The position numbers and the translations under genes were made by a program. The notes under the pieces were generated by a model. It saw only the letters and a program-made list of their open reading frames with translations, did no database searches and was not told the DNA's origin. Positions 50,655 through 58,291 of a stretch of 64,000 nt of DNA are shown here, in pieces. The stretch's first letter is position 1; each line of letters starts with the position of its first letter. Origin of the DNA: Desulfovibrio sp. 86 (GTDB lineage: Bacteria > Desulfobacterota > Desulfovibrionia > Desulfovibrionales > Desulfovibrionaceae); assembly GCF_902702915.1 (NCBI RefSeq), contig NZ_LR738849.1:2620001-2684000 (forward strand), written 5' to 3'.

Positions 50655-50806
50655 TTAGAGCAATTTCACTTTGAAATTGCTCTGGCGGATGCGGAAGCAG
50701 ACGCCCGCCGCAGAGGTGTAAGCGCAGTTTATCTGCGCGGTTAAGCACCAAAGCGAGCGTATCTTAAACTTTGAGAATGTACATTCTCAAAGTTAATCTG
50801 CTCTAA
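50655..50806. repeat. composite intergenic repeat, family D copy 2
   Basis: It is bounded by palindromes AGAGCAATTTCACTTTGAAA with TTGCTCT (50657-50683) and ACTTTGAGAATGTACATTCT with CAAAGT (50768-50793). The interior GGCGGATGCGGAAGCAGACG and CCCGCCGCAGAGG match 31975-32005 in opposite orientation. It fills the malic enzyme-regulator interval, which otherwise shows no gene. Confidence 0.75.
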
Positions 50807-51020
50807 GACGAAAAAAAACGGCAAGGAGCGCTGGACGCCATAAACCCTTGCAGTGCCGTAGGTATACAGGAAGATCCGTGGCAAGCAAACAGCTTCTTTG
50901 CCCCAATATTGGCAAGCAGGGGAGCCCTGATCCTGTGATACCAGTTGTTTTTCGAAAACCCGCATGGCAAGGTTATCCATGCCATGGTTTATTTACTGTA
51001 TAAAGGAGATAGAGAGCGCC

Positions 51021-51797
51021 ATGACGACCACCAATGCGAATAATGGCAGTGCGGAACGGCTGCAGGGCAGAAGACGCAGCATCCAGCGTCCGCGCGTGCA
51101 TGTGGAGGTGCTGTCCTGCCTGTTGGAAGATATACAATCTGGCGTATACCAGGTGGGGCAAAAGCTGCCTTCCGAACGTGAACTTATGGATGAATTCGGC
51201 GTTGGTCGGCCTGCCGTGCGCGAGGCGCTTTCAGCCCTGGCGCGCATGGGCCTTATAGAGGTGTCGCCCGGCATGCGCGCGCGGGTGTGTCGGCTTACGC
51301 TCAATCCCCTGCTGCGCGAAATGCGCGCCACCATGGAAATTTACTCCAGCACGAATGACGGCTGGCGGCAGATGCACGATCTGCGGCAGTTCTTTGAAAC
51401 GGCGGTGGCGCGTCATGCGGCCCGGCATATGACAGACGAGCATCTGGGCGAACTTGAGCGCATACTGCAACGGCAGCGCGCTTTGCTGGACAATTCTGAA
51501 ATACGGGAATTTGCCGAGGCGGACATTGATTTTCACCGCTATCTTGTCCACTGCGTCTCAAACAGTTTTCTGGATATCATTTCCAACGGGTTCTCGGGCT
51601 GGCTGATCACGCCTCTGTATGCCTCCATGCAGGTGCGCAAGCAGAGTGAACTGGCATACAAGGCCCATGTGCGGATTTACGAAGCGTTGCAGCAGCGTGA
51701 CGCCGACGCTGCGGAAGAGGCCATGCGCGCCCACCTGGGAGAAATGCGCGGCATTTATCAGGTGGATGTCATGTCTGACACGGAAAAAAACCGCTAG
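51021..51797 (+). CDS. GntR-family regulator of the FadR/FCD subfamily
   Basis: This 258-residue regulator has an N-terminal winged helix-turn-helix (about 27-90: LLEDIQSGVYQVGQKLPSERELMDEFGVGRPAVREALSALARMGLIEV) and an all-helical FCD ligand domain with metal-site residues (DIDFHRYLVHCVSN and KAHVRIYEALQQRD). FCD regulators usually sense carboxylates such as lactate, pyruvate or malate. Malic enzyme is divergent, and the hydroxyacid dehydrogenase and amidohydrolase genes converge on it from downstream, so control of a neighbouring organic acid step is a reasonable guess. AAGGAGATAGAGAG precedes the chosen start. Confidence 0.88.
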   Translation: MTTTNANNGSAERLQGRRRSIQRPRVHVEVLSCLLEDIQSGVYQVGQKLPSERELMDEFGVGRPAVREALSALARMGLIEVSPGMRARVCRLTLNPLLREMRATMEIYSSTNDGWRQMHDLRQFFETAVARHAARHMTDEHLGELERILQRQRALLDNSEIREFAEADIDFHRYLVHCVSNSFLDIISNGFSGWLITPLYASMQVRKQSELAYKAHVRIYEALQQRDADAAEEAMRAHLGEMRGIYQVDVMSDTEKNR

Positions 51798-51805
51798 CGC
51801 AGTTT

Positions 51806-51912
51806 GCGAATGCAATGAGTCAGCTGCCCTGCAAGGATTTTTCTGAAGATCCTTGCCACAAAATGCGGGCAGGCAGGCTTTTTGCCTGCCATAGGCGAGC
51901 AGTGCAGTGCTC
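51806..51912. repeat. two-hairpin intergenic repeat, family B copy 3
   Basis: CTGCAAGGATTTTTCTGA with GATCCTTGCC, then GGCAGGC with GCCTGCC, in the same orientation as 16422-16550. It starts directly after the regulator stop codon. Confidence 0.78.
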
Positions 51913-51927
51913 AATGTCAAAAAAAGT

Positions 51928-51960
51928 AAAAGCCGCAACGGAGATTCCGTTGCGGCTTTT
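51928..51960. terminator. bidirectional intrinsic terminator
   Basis: AAAAGCCGCAACGGA, loop GAT, then TCCGTTGCGGCTTTT is a 15-bp perfect stem with A and T ends. It can stop the regulator transcript from the left and the minus-strand amidohydrolase transcript from the right. The remaining 51961-52160 holds no visible gene. Confidence 0.88.
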
Positions 51961-52160
51961 ATAGGCCGGACACCCGGCAACGTCTGTTGCCGCTGCTTCC
52001 TTTCGGACCTGACGGAGTTGGCAGTGTTGCCGCCGCCCGGCCTGGCAAATGCTTTACCTGCAAAGATGTGGGCTGTCAATGCCCGGCCAGTGTCGTTCCC
52101 TTTGGCACGCAGCGCTGTTCTTTCGTTCTTTCGCCGGAGCAGCGACAACGCGATCCTGTT

Positions 52161-52997
52161 TTATCCTGCGGCCCCGATGCGGGTTTTTTCCCTCTCCAGA
52201 AGGCCGGGCAGGGCAGTGGCGTTGCTCAATATCCTGTCCATCATGCTGTCGCTCAGGCCGCCCATCTGCTGTATGCGCTGGCGTTCTTCCAGCGGGTCGT
52301 AAAGGGGCCAGTCCGTGCCGAAGAGTATCCTTTCCGGGGGGCAGGCCGCCAACAGCTTTTTGACCAGCATGGGAGTCGCAAAGGGCGTTGTGCTGGACGT
52401 GTCGAACCAGAGGTTGGGCCGCTCCCTGACCATAAGGGTTTTGAGCGCGTGCGCCCACATGCGGTAGCCGCCAAAATGCGCGGCAATGACCTGAAGCCGG
52501 GGGAAGGCGTCCAGAATGGCCGCAAGCTTGTAGGGGCAGGAGGGGTTTTTTTCAGGGGAGATTCTGTCGCCGATGTGCATCTCAAACACAAAGCGCCCTT
52601 GAGACGCCTCAAAGATGGGCAAAAGGCGCGGGTCGCTGAGCCAGAATCCCTGAAAATCAGGGTGCAGCTTTATGCCGCGTATGCCGGCCGCTTCCAGGCG
52701 GTCCAGCTCCGCTTCCCATTGCTCATACCCGGGGTGTACCGTGCCAAAAGCGATGACATGGTCGGGGTAGGCCCGTTGCAGGCTGATGGCGTAACTGTTT
52801 GCCGGAATGACCTGTGCGGGCGCTGTGGCGGCGCACAACACCACGCACCTGTCAATTCCGGCCTTGCGTTCGCGTTCCAGCAGGTTGTCTATAGTGCCAT
52901 TGCCAGCGCAGGCAACGTCATAATGCCCGTTAAGGTGTTCCACGGCCTTGTGCGCAATCTTGGGATGAAAGGCGTGGGTATGGATGTCGATGTACAT
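52161..52997 (-). CDS. amidohydrolase-2 family metal-dependent hydrolase/decarboxylase
   Basis: This 278-residue TIM-barrel protein starts with the metal motif DIHTHAFHPK. Later come GIKLHPDFQGF, VFEMHIGDR and VIAAHFGGYRMW with the conserved His, and FGTDWPLYDP with the terminal Asp. This is the ACMSD/amidohydrolase-2 pattern, which includes non-oxidative decarboxylases and lactonases. It starts two bases after the stop of the 2-hydroxyacid dehydrogenase gene, so the two form an operon probably acting on one carboxylate pathway. Substrate unknown. Confidence 0.88.
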   Translation of the reverse strand: MYIDIHTHAFHPKIAHKAVEHLNGHYDVACAGNGTIDNLLERERKAGIDRCVVLCAATAPAQVIPANSYAISLQRAYPDHVIAFGTVHPGYEQWEAELDRLEAAGIRGIKLHPDFQGFWLSDPRLLPIFEASQGRFVFEMHIGDRISPEKNPSCPYKLAAILDAFPRLQVIAAHFGGYRMWAHALKTLMVRERPNLWFDTSSTTPFATPMLVKKLLAACPPERILFGTDWPLYDPLEERQRIQQMGGLSDSMMDRILSNATALPGLLEREKTRIGAAG

Positions 52998-52999
52998 GG

Positions 53000-53971
53000 C
53001 TAGGCGTTGCTCACCCCGTTTACGACGTTGACGGGCGTGCCCGCGCTCCAGCGGCGGATGTTTTCCGCAGTGAGGTCAATGATGTTCTGCCGCGCCCTGG
53101 TAGTGGCCCAGGCGATATGCGGCGTAATAAGCGTATTGGGGGCCGTGAGCAGGGGGTTGTCCGCGCTGGGCGGTTCTTCGGAAAGAACGTCCGTGCCAAG
53201 TCCGCCCAACTGGCCGCTTTTGAGGGCTGCGGCGGCTGCGGCCTCGTCCACAAGCGGCCCACGGGACGTATTGAGCAGTATGGCGCCCTTGCGCATGTTG
53301 GCCAGGGTTTTCGCGTTGATAATGTGCTGCGTTTCCTTGGTCAGGGGGCAGTGCAGGGAAATGACGTTTGATGCGCAGAGGAGGTGCTCAAGCGTGGCAA
53401 AAGCAAAGGGGCTGTAAGTGGGCGGATCCTTGGGGACACGGCAGTAAGCAAGAACGCTCATGCCGAAAGCGTGCGCCAGTTCGCCCATGCGGCGGCCGAT
53501 GGAGCCAAAACCGATAAGCCCCATGGTCAGCCCTTCAAGGCAGACGGGCGGGAGCTTCCAGTAGCACCATTGTTTTGATTTCAGCCAGTCGCCGTTTTTT
53601 ACGCTCTCGGTGTGCAGGCTGGTGTGGCGGCACAGTTCCAGCAGCAAGGCCATGGCGTGCTGCGCAACGTCGCTCACGCCGTAGGCCACCACATTGCACA
53701 CGGGTATGCCGCGCTGGGCCAGCGCGTCCACATCGATGATATTGTAACCGGTGGCCAGCACGCCCACCATACGCACGCCTTCAATGGCGGGCAGGTCTTC
53801 TTTGAGAAGCGGGGTCTTGTTGGTCAGCAGGACATCGGCGCCCTTGGAGCGTTCAGCCAGCTGTTCCCTGCTGGTAGACTCGTACACGGTTACATCGCCC
53901 AGGGCCTTGATGGGGCCCCAATCCACATCGCCGGGGTTGAGTACCCCACCGTCAAGAATGACAATCTTCAT
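53000..53971 (-). CDS. D-isomer-specific 2-hydroxyacid dehydrogenase (glycerate/hydroxypyruvate type)
   Basis: This 323-residue NAD(P)-dependent dehydrogenase has the Rossmann motif GLIGFGSIGRRMGELA and the catalytic triad of the family: Arg in LLNTSRGPLVDE, Glu in DVLSEEPPSADNP, and His in LITPHIAWAT. The WCYWKLPPVCLEGLTMGL region is typical of HprA-like glycerate dehydrogenases. It would interconvert a 2-oxoacid and a D-2-hydroxyacid. GAGGAT precedes the start at 53971; the frame extending to 54133 is unsupported. First gene of a two-gene operon. Confidence 0.9.
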   Translation of the reverse strand: MKIVILDGGVLNPGDVDWGPIKALGDVTVYESTSREQLAERSKGADVLLTNKTPLLKEDLPAIEGVRMVGVLATGYNIIDVDALAQRGIPVCNVVAYGVSDVAQHAMALLLELCRHTSLHTESVKNGDWLKSKQWCYWKLPPVCLEGLTMGLIGFGSIGRRMGELAHAFGMSVLAYCRVPKDPPTYSPFAFATLEHLLCASNVISLHCPLTKETQHIINAKTLANMRKGAILLNTSRGPLVDEAAAAAALKSGQLGGLGTDVLSEEPPSADNPLLTAPNTLITPHIAWATTRARQNIIDLTAENIRRWSAGTPVNVVNGVSNA

Positions 53972-54078
53972 TGAAATATCCTCGCTTGCGCACAGTGTAG
54001 CCCGAGCCGGAAGCCTCCGCAAGTGCCCCGGGTCAGGGTGGCTTCTGTTGGCCGACAGTACGTGAGCAAGTCCGCCAT

Positions 54079-54116
54079 AGAGCAACGTCACTTTGAAGTT
54101 GCTCTGGCGGTTGCGT
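54079..54116. repeat. intergenic repeat, family D fragment (copy 4)
   Basis: AGAGCAACGTCACTTTGAAG is followed by TTGCTCTGGCGG, a 27-bp palindrome matching the left end of the 50655 element. Confidence 0.6.
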
Positions 54117-54230
54117 GAGCAGCCGTCCGGCACGGCCTGTGCCCGCCGGAATGAAGTCCGTCTGGCGAAGTGCGCCTGGACTTGTGGCTGTCGATCACGC
54201 AGGCACAGATGATGTTTGCGCGATGTCAGC

Positions 54231-54370
54231 TTAAAGAGCCGCCAAGAAACGCGCAGTTATTTCGTTTGGCGGCGTTGCTTCACTTTTTTTGAAACAGTCA
54301 AGGACGGAAGAGTCCACTCCTGCTTCAAAAAAAGATCGCGCCTTGCCAAACGAAATAACTGCGCGTTTCA
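54231..54370. repeat. long palindromic intergenic repeat, family A copy 4
   Basis: The left arm TTAAAGAGCCGCCAAGAAAC is the complement of the usual right arm, and both ends read GAAACGCGCAGTTATTTCG or its complement, so this copy is more symmetric than the others. Inner arms and the GGAC...GTCC centre are the same. Confidence 0.85.
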
Positions 54371-54419
54371 TGAGCGCGAGCGCACCGAAGCATGTTTTAT
54401 GGGGATGGCTGGAAGCAGA

Positions 54420-54452
54420 ATACAAAGAAGGCCACCCTTGCGGATGGCCTTC
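54420..54452 (-). terminator. intrinsic terminator of pal
   Basis: On the minus strand GAAGGCCATCC pairs with GGTGGCCTTC and is followed by TTTGT. It lies 24 bp after the pal stop codon. Confidence 0.8.
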
Positions 54453-54476
54453 AAGTTCGTCACACAGACCAGAGGT

Positions 54477-54947
54477 CTAGTGGGCGATCACGCGGAAGTC
54501 GTCGCGGCGGTTCTTGGCCCAAGCGGCTTCGTTGTTGCCCTGCACGGCGGGGTTTTCCTTGCCGTAGCTGATCATTTCAAGCTGGTTGGGGTTCACGCCA
54601 AGCATAACCAGGTATTCGTACGCAGCGCGGGCGCGGCGTTCGCCAAGGGCGAGGTTGTATTCCTGGGTGCCACGATCGTCGCAGTTGCCTTCGATGCGAA
54701 CGCGGATGCTGGGGAACTGCTTCATCAGATCAGACTTCTGCTTCAGCATTTCTTTGTACTGGTTTTCAACGTTGAATTTGTCGAAAGCGAAGTACACGCG
54801 GCCATCAGTGATCTGCTGGACAGCAGCGCGCATTTCAGGGGTCATGCCACCATCGTCATAGCCGGGTTCGCCAGTGGTCTTTTTTGCACAACCAAAACCG
54901 GCGGCCAGAGCCATAACCAGAGCGAGAATAAGAGCGTAGCGTTTCAT
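54477..54947 (-). CDS. pal: peptidoglycan-associated lipoprotein Pal (OmpA-like)
   Basis: This 156-residue lipoprotein has a signal peptide with lipobox GFGC (ALAAGFGCAKK) and an OmpA-like peptidoglycan-binding domain (VYFAFDKFNVENQYKEML, then IEGNCDDRGTQEYNLALGERRARAAYEYL, with the conserved D and R for diaminopimelate binding). It tethers the outer membrane to peptidoglycan and partners TolB. AGGAGG precedes the ATG. It has its own candidate promoter in the 226-bp gap after tolB. Confidence 0.95.
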   Translation of the reverse strand: MKRYALILALVMALAAGFGCAKKTTGEPGYDDGGMTPEMRAAVQQITDGRVYFAFDKFNVENQYKEMLKQKSDLMKQFPSIRVRIEGNCDDRGTQEYNLALGERRARAAYEYLVMLGVNPNQLEMISYGKENPAVQGNNEAAWAKNRRDDFRVIAH

Positions 54948-55032
54948 TGTGTCCTCCTGAACAGCTCATTCTCCAAGAAATTAATACCTTTCCTTTCTGC
55001 ACACATAAGGGCGCATTGCCCTTGCATAACAG

Positions 55033-55060
55033 ATGGTATCTGCACCGTAATTTTTGTCAA
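55033..55060 (-). promoter_or_regulatory. candidate sigma-70 promoter for pal
   Basis: On the minus strand TTGACA (55060-55055, perfect -35) and TACCAT (55038-55033, 4/6 -10) are separated by 16 bp, about 80 nt upstream of the pal start. It would let pal be expressed independently of the tol genes. Confidence 0.5.
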
Positions 55061-55173
55061 GAAGTGTGTTGGGTTTTCGGCCCACTTTCGTAAAATATTT
55101 TTTACCCGGTATGGCGTGAAATCGTTGAAAACCGGGTGAAAAATATTTTTATCCAATCAATCAACCGTAATAA

Positions 55174-56490
55174 TTATTTTTGCACCCCAGGCATGCCCCA
55201 GCGGGGAAATGACGCATTTCCACCACCGGTGGGCACCCGTTTGGCGTCGCCGCCATGCCGTGTGATCAGGTAAACGCCGCGTCCGCCGCCGCGTGAGGAC
55301 GCAAATGCGATAAAGTAGCTGTCCGCACAGAAGGCGGGCTGCTCGTCACTGCCGGGGCCAAAGGTCACCTGGCGCTCCATGCCCGTGAGCATGTCCTGCA
55401 CAAAGATGCGGTGACCGTAATCCGTCATGCGGCTGTATACCACAAGGGTTCCGTCAGGCGAGAGGTTGGCTTCGGAATTGTAGGCGCCGTTTTTGCTCAC
55501 CCGCGTAATGGAACCGCTGTTGAGGTCTTTGAGGAAGATCTGGGGACCGCCCAGCCGCGAGGAGGTAAAGGCCATCTTGGTGCCTGTGGCGTCAAAGGTC
55601 GGCGATACGTTGATGGAGTCGCCCTGCTCAAGCACTTTTTCTTTCTGGAAAACGTGGTTGAGCTGGAAGATAACGGGGTATTTGCCGTTGGAAAGAGCCA
55701 CGGCCACCTTGTTGTCGGGCATGAACGCAGGCCCGATGACCACGTTGCCGGGGAAGCGGATACGCTGCACTTTGCCGGTGGCGCGGTCCCACACGCCCAG
55801 GGCGTGCGACTGGGGGTCGATCTGGGTAAAGACCACAAAGCGGCCATCAGGGGACCATGCCGGAGACATGGCCTCGCCGGGCATATTGGTGATCTGGCGC
55901 AGATCGCGGCCCGTGGGCTTGACCAGCCAGACGTTGGAGTCCATCTTGCCGTTTTTCTTGACGAAGGCCAGCGTGGAGCGGAAGAAGGAACCGTTGCCCG
56001 TCAGGGCCTCCAGCAGGTCGGCACAGAAGCGGTCCGCCACTTCGGGCAGATCGCGGGAGCTGACCTTGGGATATTCCTTGCCAAAAAGGCGGCCGCCGGT
56101 GTTGGTTTCAAAGGCGCGGATCTGCACAGGGCGGGTGCCGCTGTCGCCTTCAGGCCAGAATGTGGTCACCACAATGTCGGACCCGGCAAGCTGAAAGCGC
56201 TTGAAATCCAGTGCGGGCGGTTCGTAACCGGCCAGAACCGCGCCACCGAGCACGGCTTTGGGATCGGTCAGGCGCATGAAGGGCAAAAAGCTCAGGTTTT
56301 CCTGAACAATCTTTTGCAGGTCTGCGCCCATGCCCGTGGCCGGAGTCTGCGGGCCTTTGAGGGGCGCGGCCAGCGCCAGGTTGACGATGTTTTGGCCCGG
56401 ACCATAAATGTCCACGCGCATGGCGGCCTGTGCCCCGCTTCCCAGGGCCAGCCAAAGCCCCAGAGCCAGGAGAAGAAGCAGTTTTTTCAT
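55174..56490 (-). CDS. tolB: Tol-Pal system translocation protein TolB
   Basis: This 438-residue periplasmic protein has a signal peptide (to about residue 22, GSGAQAA), an N-terminal alpha/beta domain (ADLQKIVQENLSFLPFMRL), and a C-terminal beta-propeller with repeated WSPDG-type blades (SPAWSPDGRFVVFTQ, SPTFDATGTKMAFTS, EANLSPDGTLVVYS). It mediates between Pal and the inner-membrane TolQRA complex. Position between the TolA-like genes and pal is canonical. The start has no competing upstream ATG in its frame. Confidence 0.93.
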   Translation of the reverse strand: MKKLLLLLALGLWLALGSGAQAAMRVDIYGPGQNIVNLALAAPLKGPQTPATGMGADLQKIVQENLSFLPFMRLTDPKAVLGGAVLAGYEPPALDFKRFQLAGSDIVVTTFWPEGDSGTRPVQIRAFETNTGGRLFGKEYPKVSSRDLPEVADRFCADLLEALTGNGSFFRSTLAFVKKNGKMDSNVWLVKPTGRDLRQITNMPGEAMSPAWSPDGRFVVFTQIDPQSHALGVWDRATGKVQRIRFPGNVVIGPAFMPDNKVAVALSNGKYPVIFQLNHVFQKEKVLEQGDSINVSPTFDATGTKMAFTSSRLGGPQIFLKDLNSGSITRVSKNGAYNSEANLSPDGTLVVYSRMTDYGHRIFVQDMLTGMERQVTFGPGSDEQPAFCADSYFIAFASSRGGGRGVYLITRHGGDAKRVPTGGGNASFPRWGMPGVQK

Positions 56491-56520
56491 GGCGTCAGCA
56501 GTCCTTGTTGCATCGGCGCG

Positions 56521-57768
56521 CTAACGGCGCACCAGAGTAAGAGTTATATCCAGCGTTGCGTCAAGCCCTTCGGGAAGCGGCGGTATGCTGCCAACCTTGC
56601 CGATGCCTTTGCGCACGAAGGAATCAAGCATTTTGTCGCCGCTTTTCTCAAGAAGGGCGGCATCCTCAATGGCCCCTGTTTTGGGGTTCACCTTCAGACG
56701 CACCGTAGGATAATAGGTACCGGGCGGGGTTTCAACCGGTATAATGATGGACCCGGCAAGCTGCCGTGTCACAGTGGAAAAATATTTGCCGTAACTTTTG
56801 CCGTATTTGTCCTGAGCTTTGTTTTCCGGGCCGTACAGCTGTTTTTCACCCGAAACAGGCTTGGAAATGGCCGGGGCCGGGGCTACGATGCGGCCTGTGG
56901 GCGCTACGACGCTGCCTGTGGCGGACGGCTTTGGCCCCGCATCGGCAACGGTCGGCAGGGGCGTTGGCGCGATGGTCAGGGGTGACGCCTGCGCAGCCGG
57001 GGCGCTTTTGGCCTCGCCTGCCGTATCCTTGCCCTGATCCTTGTTCTGGTCCTTTTTCGCCTGCGAGTTCCCCAGGCTTACCTTGGCCGGGGTGCTGTCC
57101 TGACTGCGGCCCGCCATTGGCGCGGCTTTTTCGGCATTTTTGGCGGTCTTGCTGCCCGAGTTGTCCTTGGCGGGCGGAGCCGGGGCCACAACCGTCGGCC
57201 TGATAGCGGGCAGATCCTTGCCAGTGGCCTTGGCGGCCTCTTCCGCCCTTTGGCGTGCGCGCTCTTCCGCGCCAGCGGCCATGTTGTCGCTCATGGCGGC
57301 CTCGGCCTTGACGCGGGCCCGCTCCTCAAGGCGCAGCGATTCCGCATCGTCCGGGATCTGGTTGCGCGTCTTGCCCTTGGGCGTGCCTGTCCAGAAGGAC
57401 AGGTGCACTTCCAGCGGCTTTTCATGCGGCGGTTTGCCAAAGGAGCCGATCTGGCGCACCGCGCCGCAGGCGGAACTGTCCAGGGCTTCCATGCCCGATG
57501 GGCGCACCGGAGTGCAGTTCAGCACATGGCCTTTGCCGTCCACCCCCACTTTCAGCTGAACCTGAAAGTCGCCTTTCAGGGCCGGGGGCGGGGCCCAGAT
57601 GTCCACTATCCTATCAAGCATTTTTCCGGCATAGCCGCCAGAAGCGTCAGCCGTGGCCATGGCCGCGGCAAAGGCCCCCGTCGCCGTGAGGCTCAGGGCC
57701 AGCATGCCAAAAAACTGCAACAGTCTGCGGGAAAAAGAAAGAAGCGACGTGCGCTGCGCGGATGGCAT
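56521..57768 (-). CDS. periplasmic TonB/TolA-C-like protein with two end domains and a low-complexity linker
   Basis: This 415-residue protein has a signal-like segment near 15-36 (LLQFFGMLALSLTATGAFAAA). A TonB/TolA C-terminal-like domain follows (about 45-125: MLDRIVDIWAPPPALKGDFQVQLKVGVDGKGHVLNCTPVRPSGMEALDSSACGAVRQIG). A 170-residue Ala/Lys/Pro linker leads to a second such domain (about 330-415: GKYFSTVTRQLAGSIIIPVETPPGTYYPTVRLKVNPKTGAIEDAALLEKSG). Both would pack against partner proteins in the envelope. Location inside the tol cluster points to a Tol-Pal accessory. Not a standard TolA, since it lacks a clean N-terminal anchor. Confidence 0.7.
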   Translation of the reverse strand: MPSAQRTSLLSFSRRLLQFFGMLALSLTATGAFAAAMATADASGGYAGKMLDRIVDIWAPPPALKGDFQVQLKVGVDGKGHVLNCTPVRPSGMEALDSSACGAVRQIGSFGKPPHEKPLEVHLSFWTGTPKGKTRNQIPDDAESLRLEERARVKAEAAMSDNMAAGAEERARQRAEEAAKATGKDLPAIRPTVVAPAPPAKDNSGSKTAKNAEKAAPMAGRSQDSTPAKVSLGNSQAKKDQNKDQGKDTAGEAKSAPAAQASPLTIAPTPLPTVADAGPKPSATGSVVAPTGRIVAPAPAISKPVSGEKQLYGPENKAQDKYGKSYGKYFSTVTRQLAGSIIIPVETPPGTYYPTVRLKVNPKTGAIEDAALLEKSGDKMLDSFVRKGIGKVGSIPPLPEGLDATLDITLTLVRR

Positions 57769-57802
57769 GGTGACCTCCTGTAGGCACAGAATAGCCTGTA
57801 TG

Positions 57803-58252
57803 TTAAAACGGACGTTGCGTATCCCCGTCCATCGTGAAGAAAAAATCTATCTGACAATCCTGACCAGAGGGAGGCGGCGCAAAACCTCCTTCCCTGTCCG
57901 TGCGTATGATGGCGTTGCGCGCCGAGGCGTCAAACTGTTCGTTGCCAGAGTGCTGCACCATTGTAATCTGCTGCACTTTGCCGCTCTTGTCCACTGCTAC
58001 GACGAGCAGACATTGGAGCCAAACGGGATGCGCCGATGTGAAGCCCCAGTTGGCACGCACCTTTTCAGGTATTTGCTCCCAGGGGGTCTTGGATTTATCC
58101 TGGGAGGGCGCGTTTTCTGAGGCTTTTGCGGCTCCGGCCGGGATCGGAGGGGCTGATGCCGCACCAGTGCATGAAGTCAGCAGCAACGCAAGGCAGAGCG
58201 AACAGAGCATACGCACCAGAACGCGACCTGTCGTCATGCGCAAAAGCGGCAT
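57803..58252 (-). CDS. lipoprotein with TolA-C/TonB-C domain (paralogue of the adjacent TolA C-terminus)
   Basis: This 149-residue protein has a signal with lipobox LTSC (LALLLTSCTGAAS) and a short linker. Its C-terminal domain (about 60-149) is clearly related to the end of the neighbouring TolA: RANWGFTSAHPVWLQCLLVV with SGNEQFDASARNAIIRT here, against RPNWGFTSASRRNLSCVVHV with SGNSQFDASTVNAIIRT there. It is therefore a domain duplication without the membrane anchor. GAGG precedes the ATG; a second ATG six codons in is possible. Confidence 0.75.
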   Translation of the reverse strand: MPLLRMTTGRVLVRMLCSLCLALLLTSCTGAASAPPIPAGAAKASENAPSQDKSKTPWEQIPEKVRANWGFTSAHPVWLQCLLVVAVDKSGKVQQITMVQHSGNEQFDASARNAIIRTDREGGFAPPPSGQDCQIDFFFTMDGDTQRPF

Positions 58253-58291
58253 TGCGGCCTCAGCTCCCTTGGTGGGTATGAATTGCTGGCG

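Noticed and set aside
55411..56985. A 524-codon plus-strand frame across tolB and its upstream neighbour
   Set aside because: It crosses two real minus-strand genes and their intergenic gap; no ribosome site or motif.
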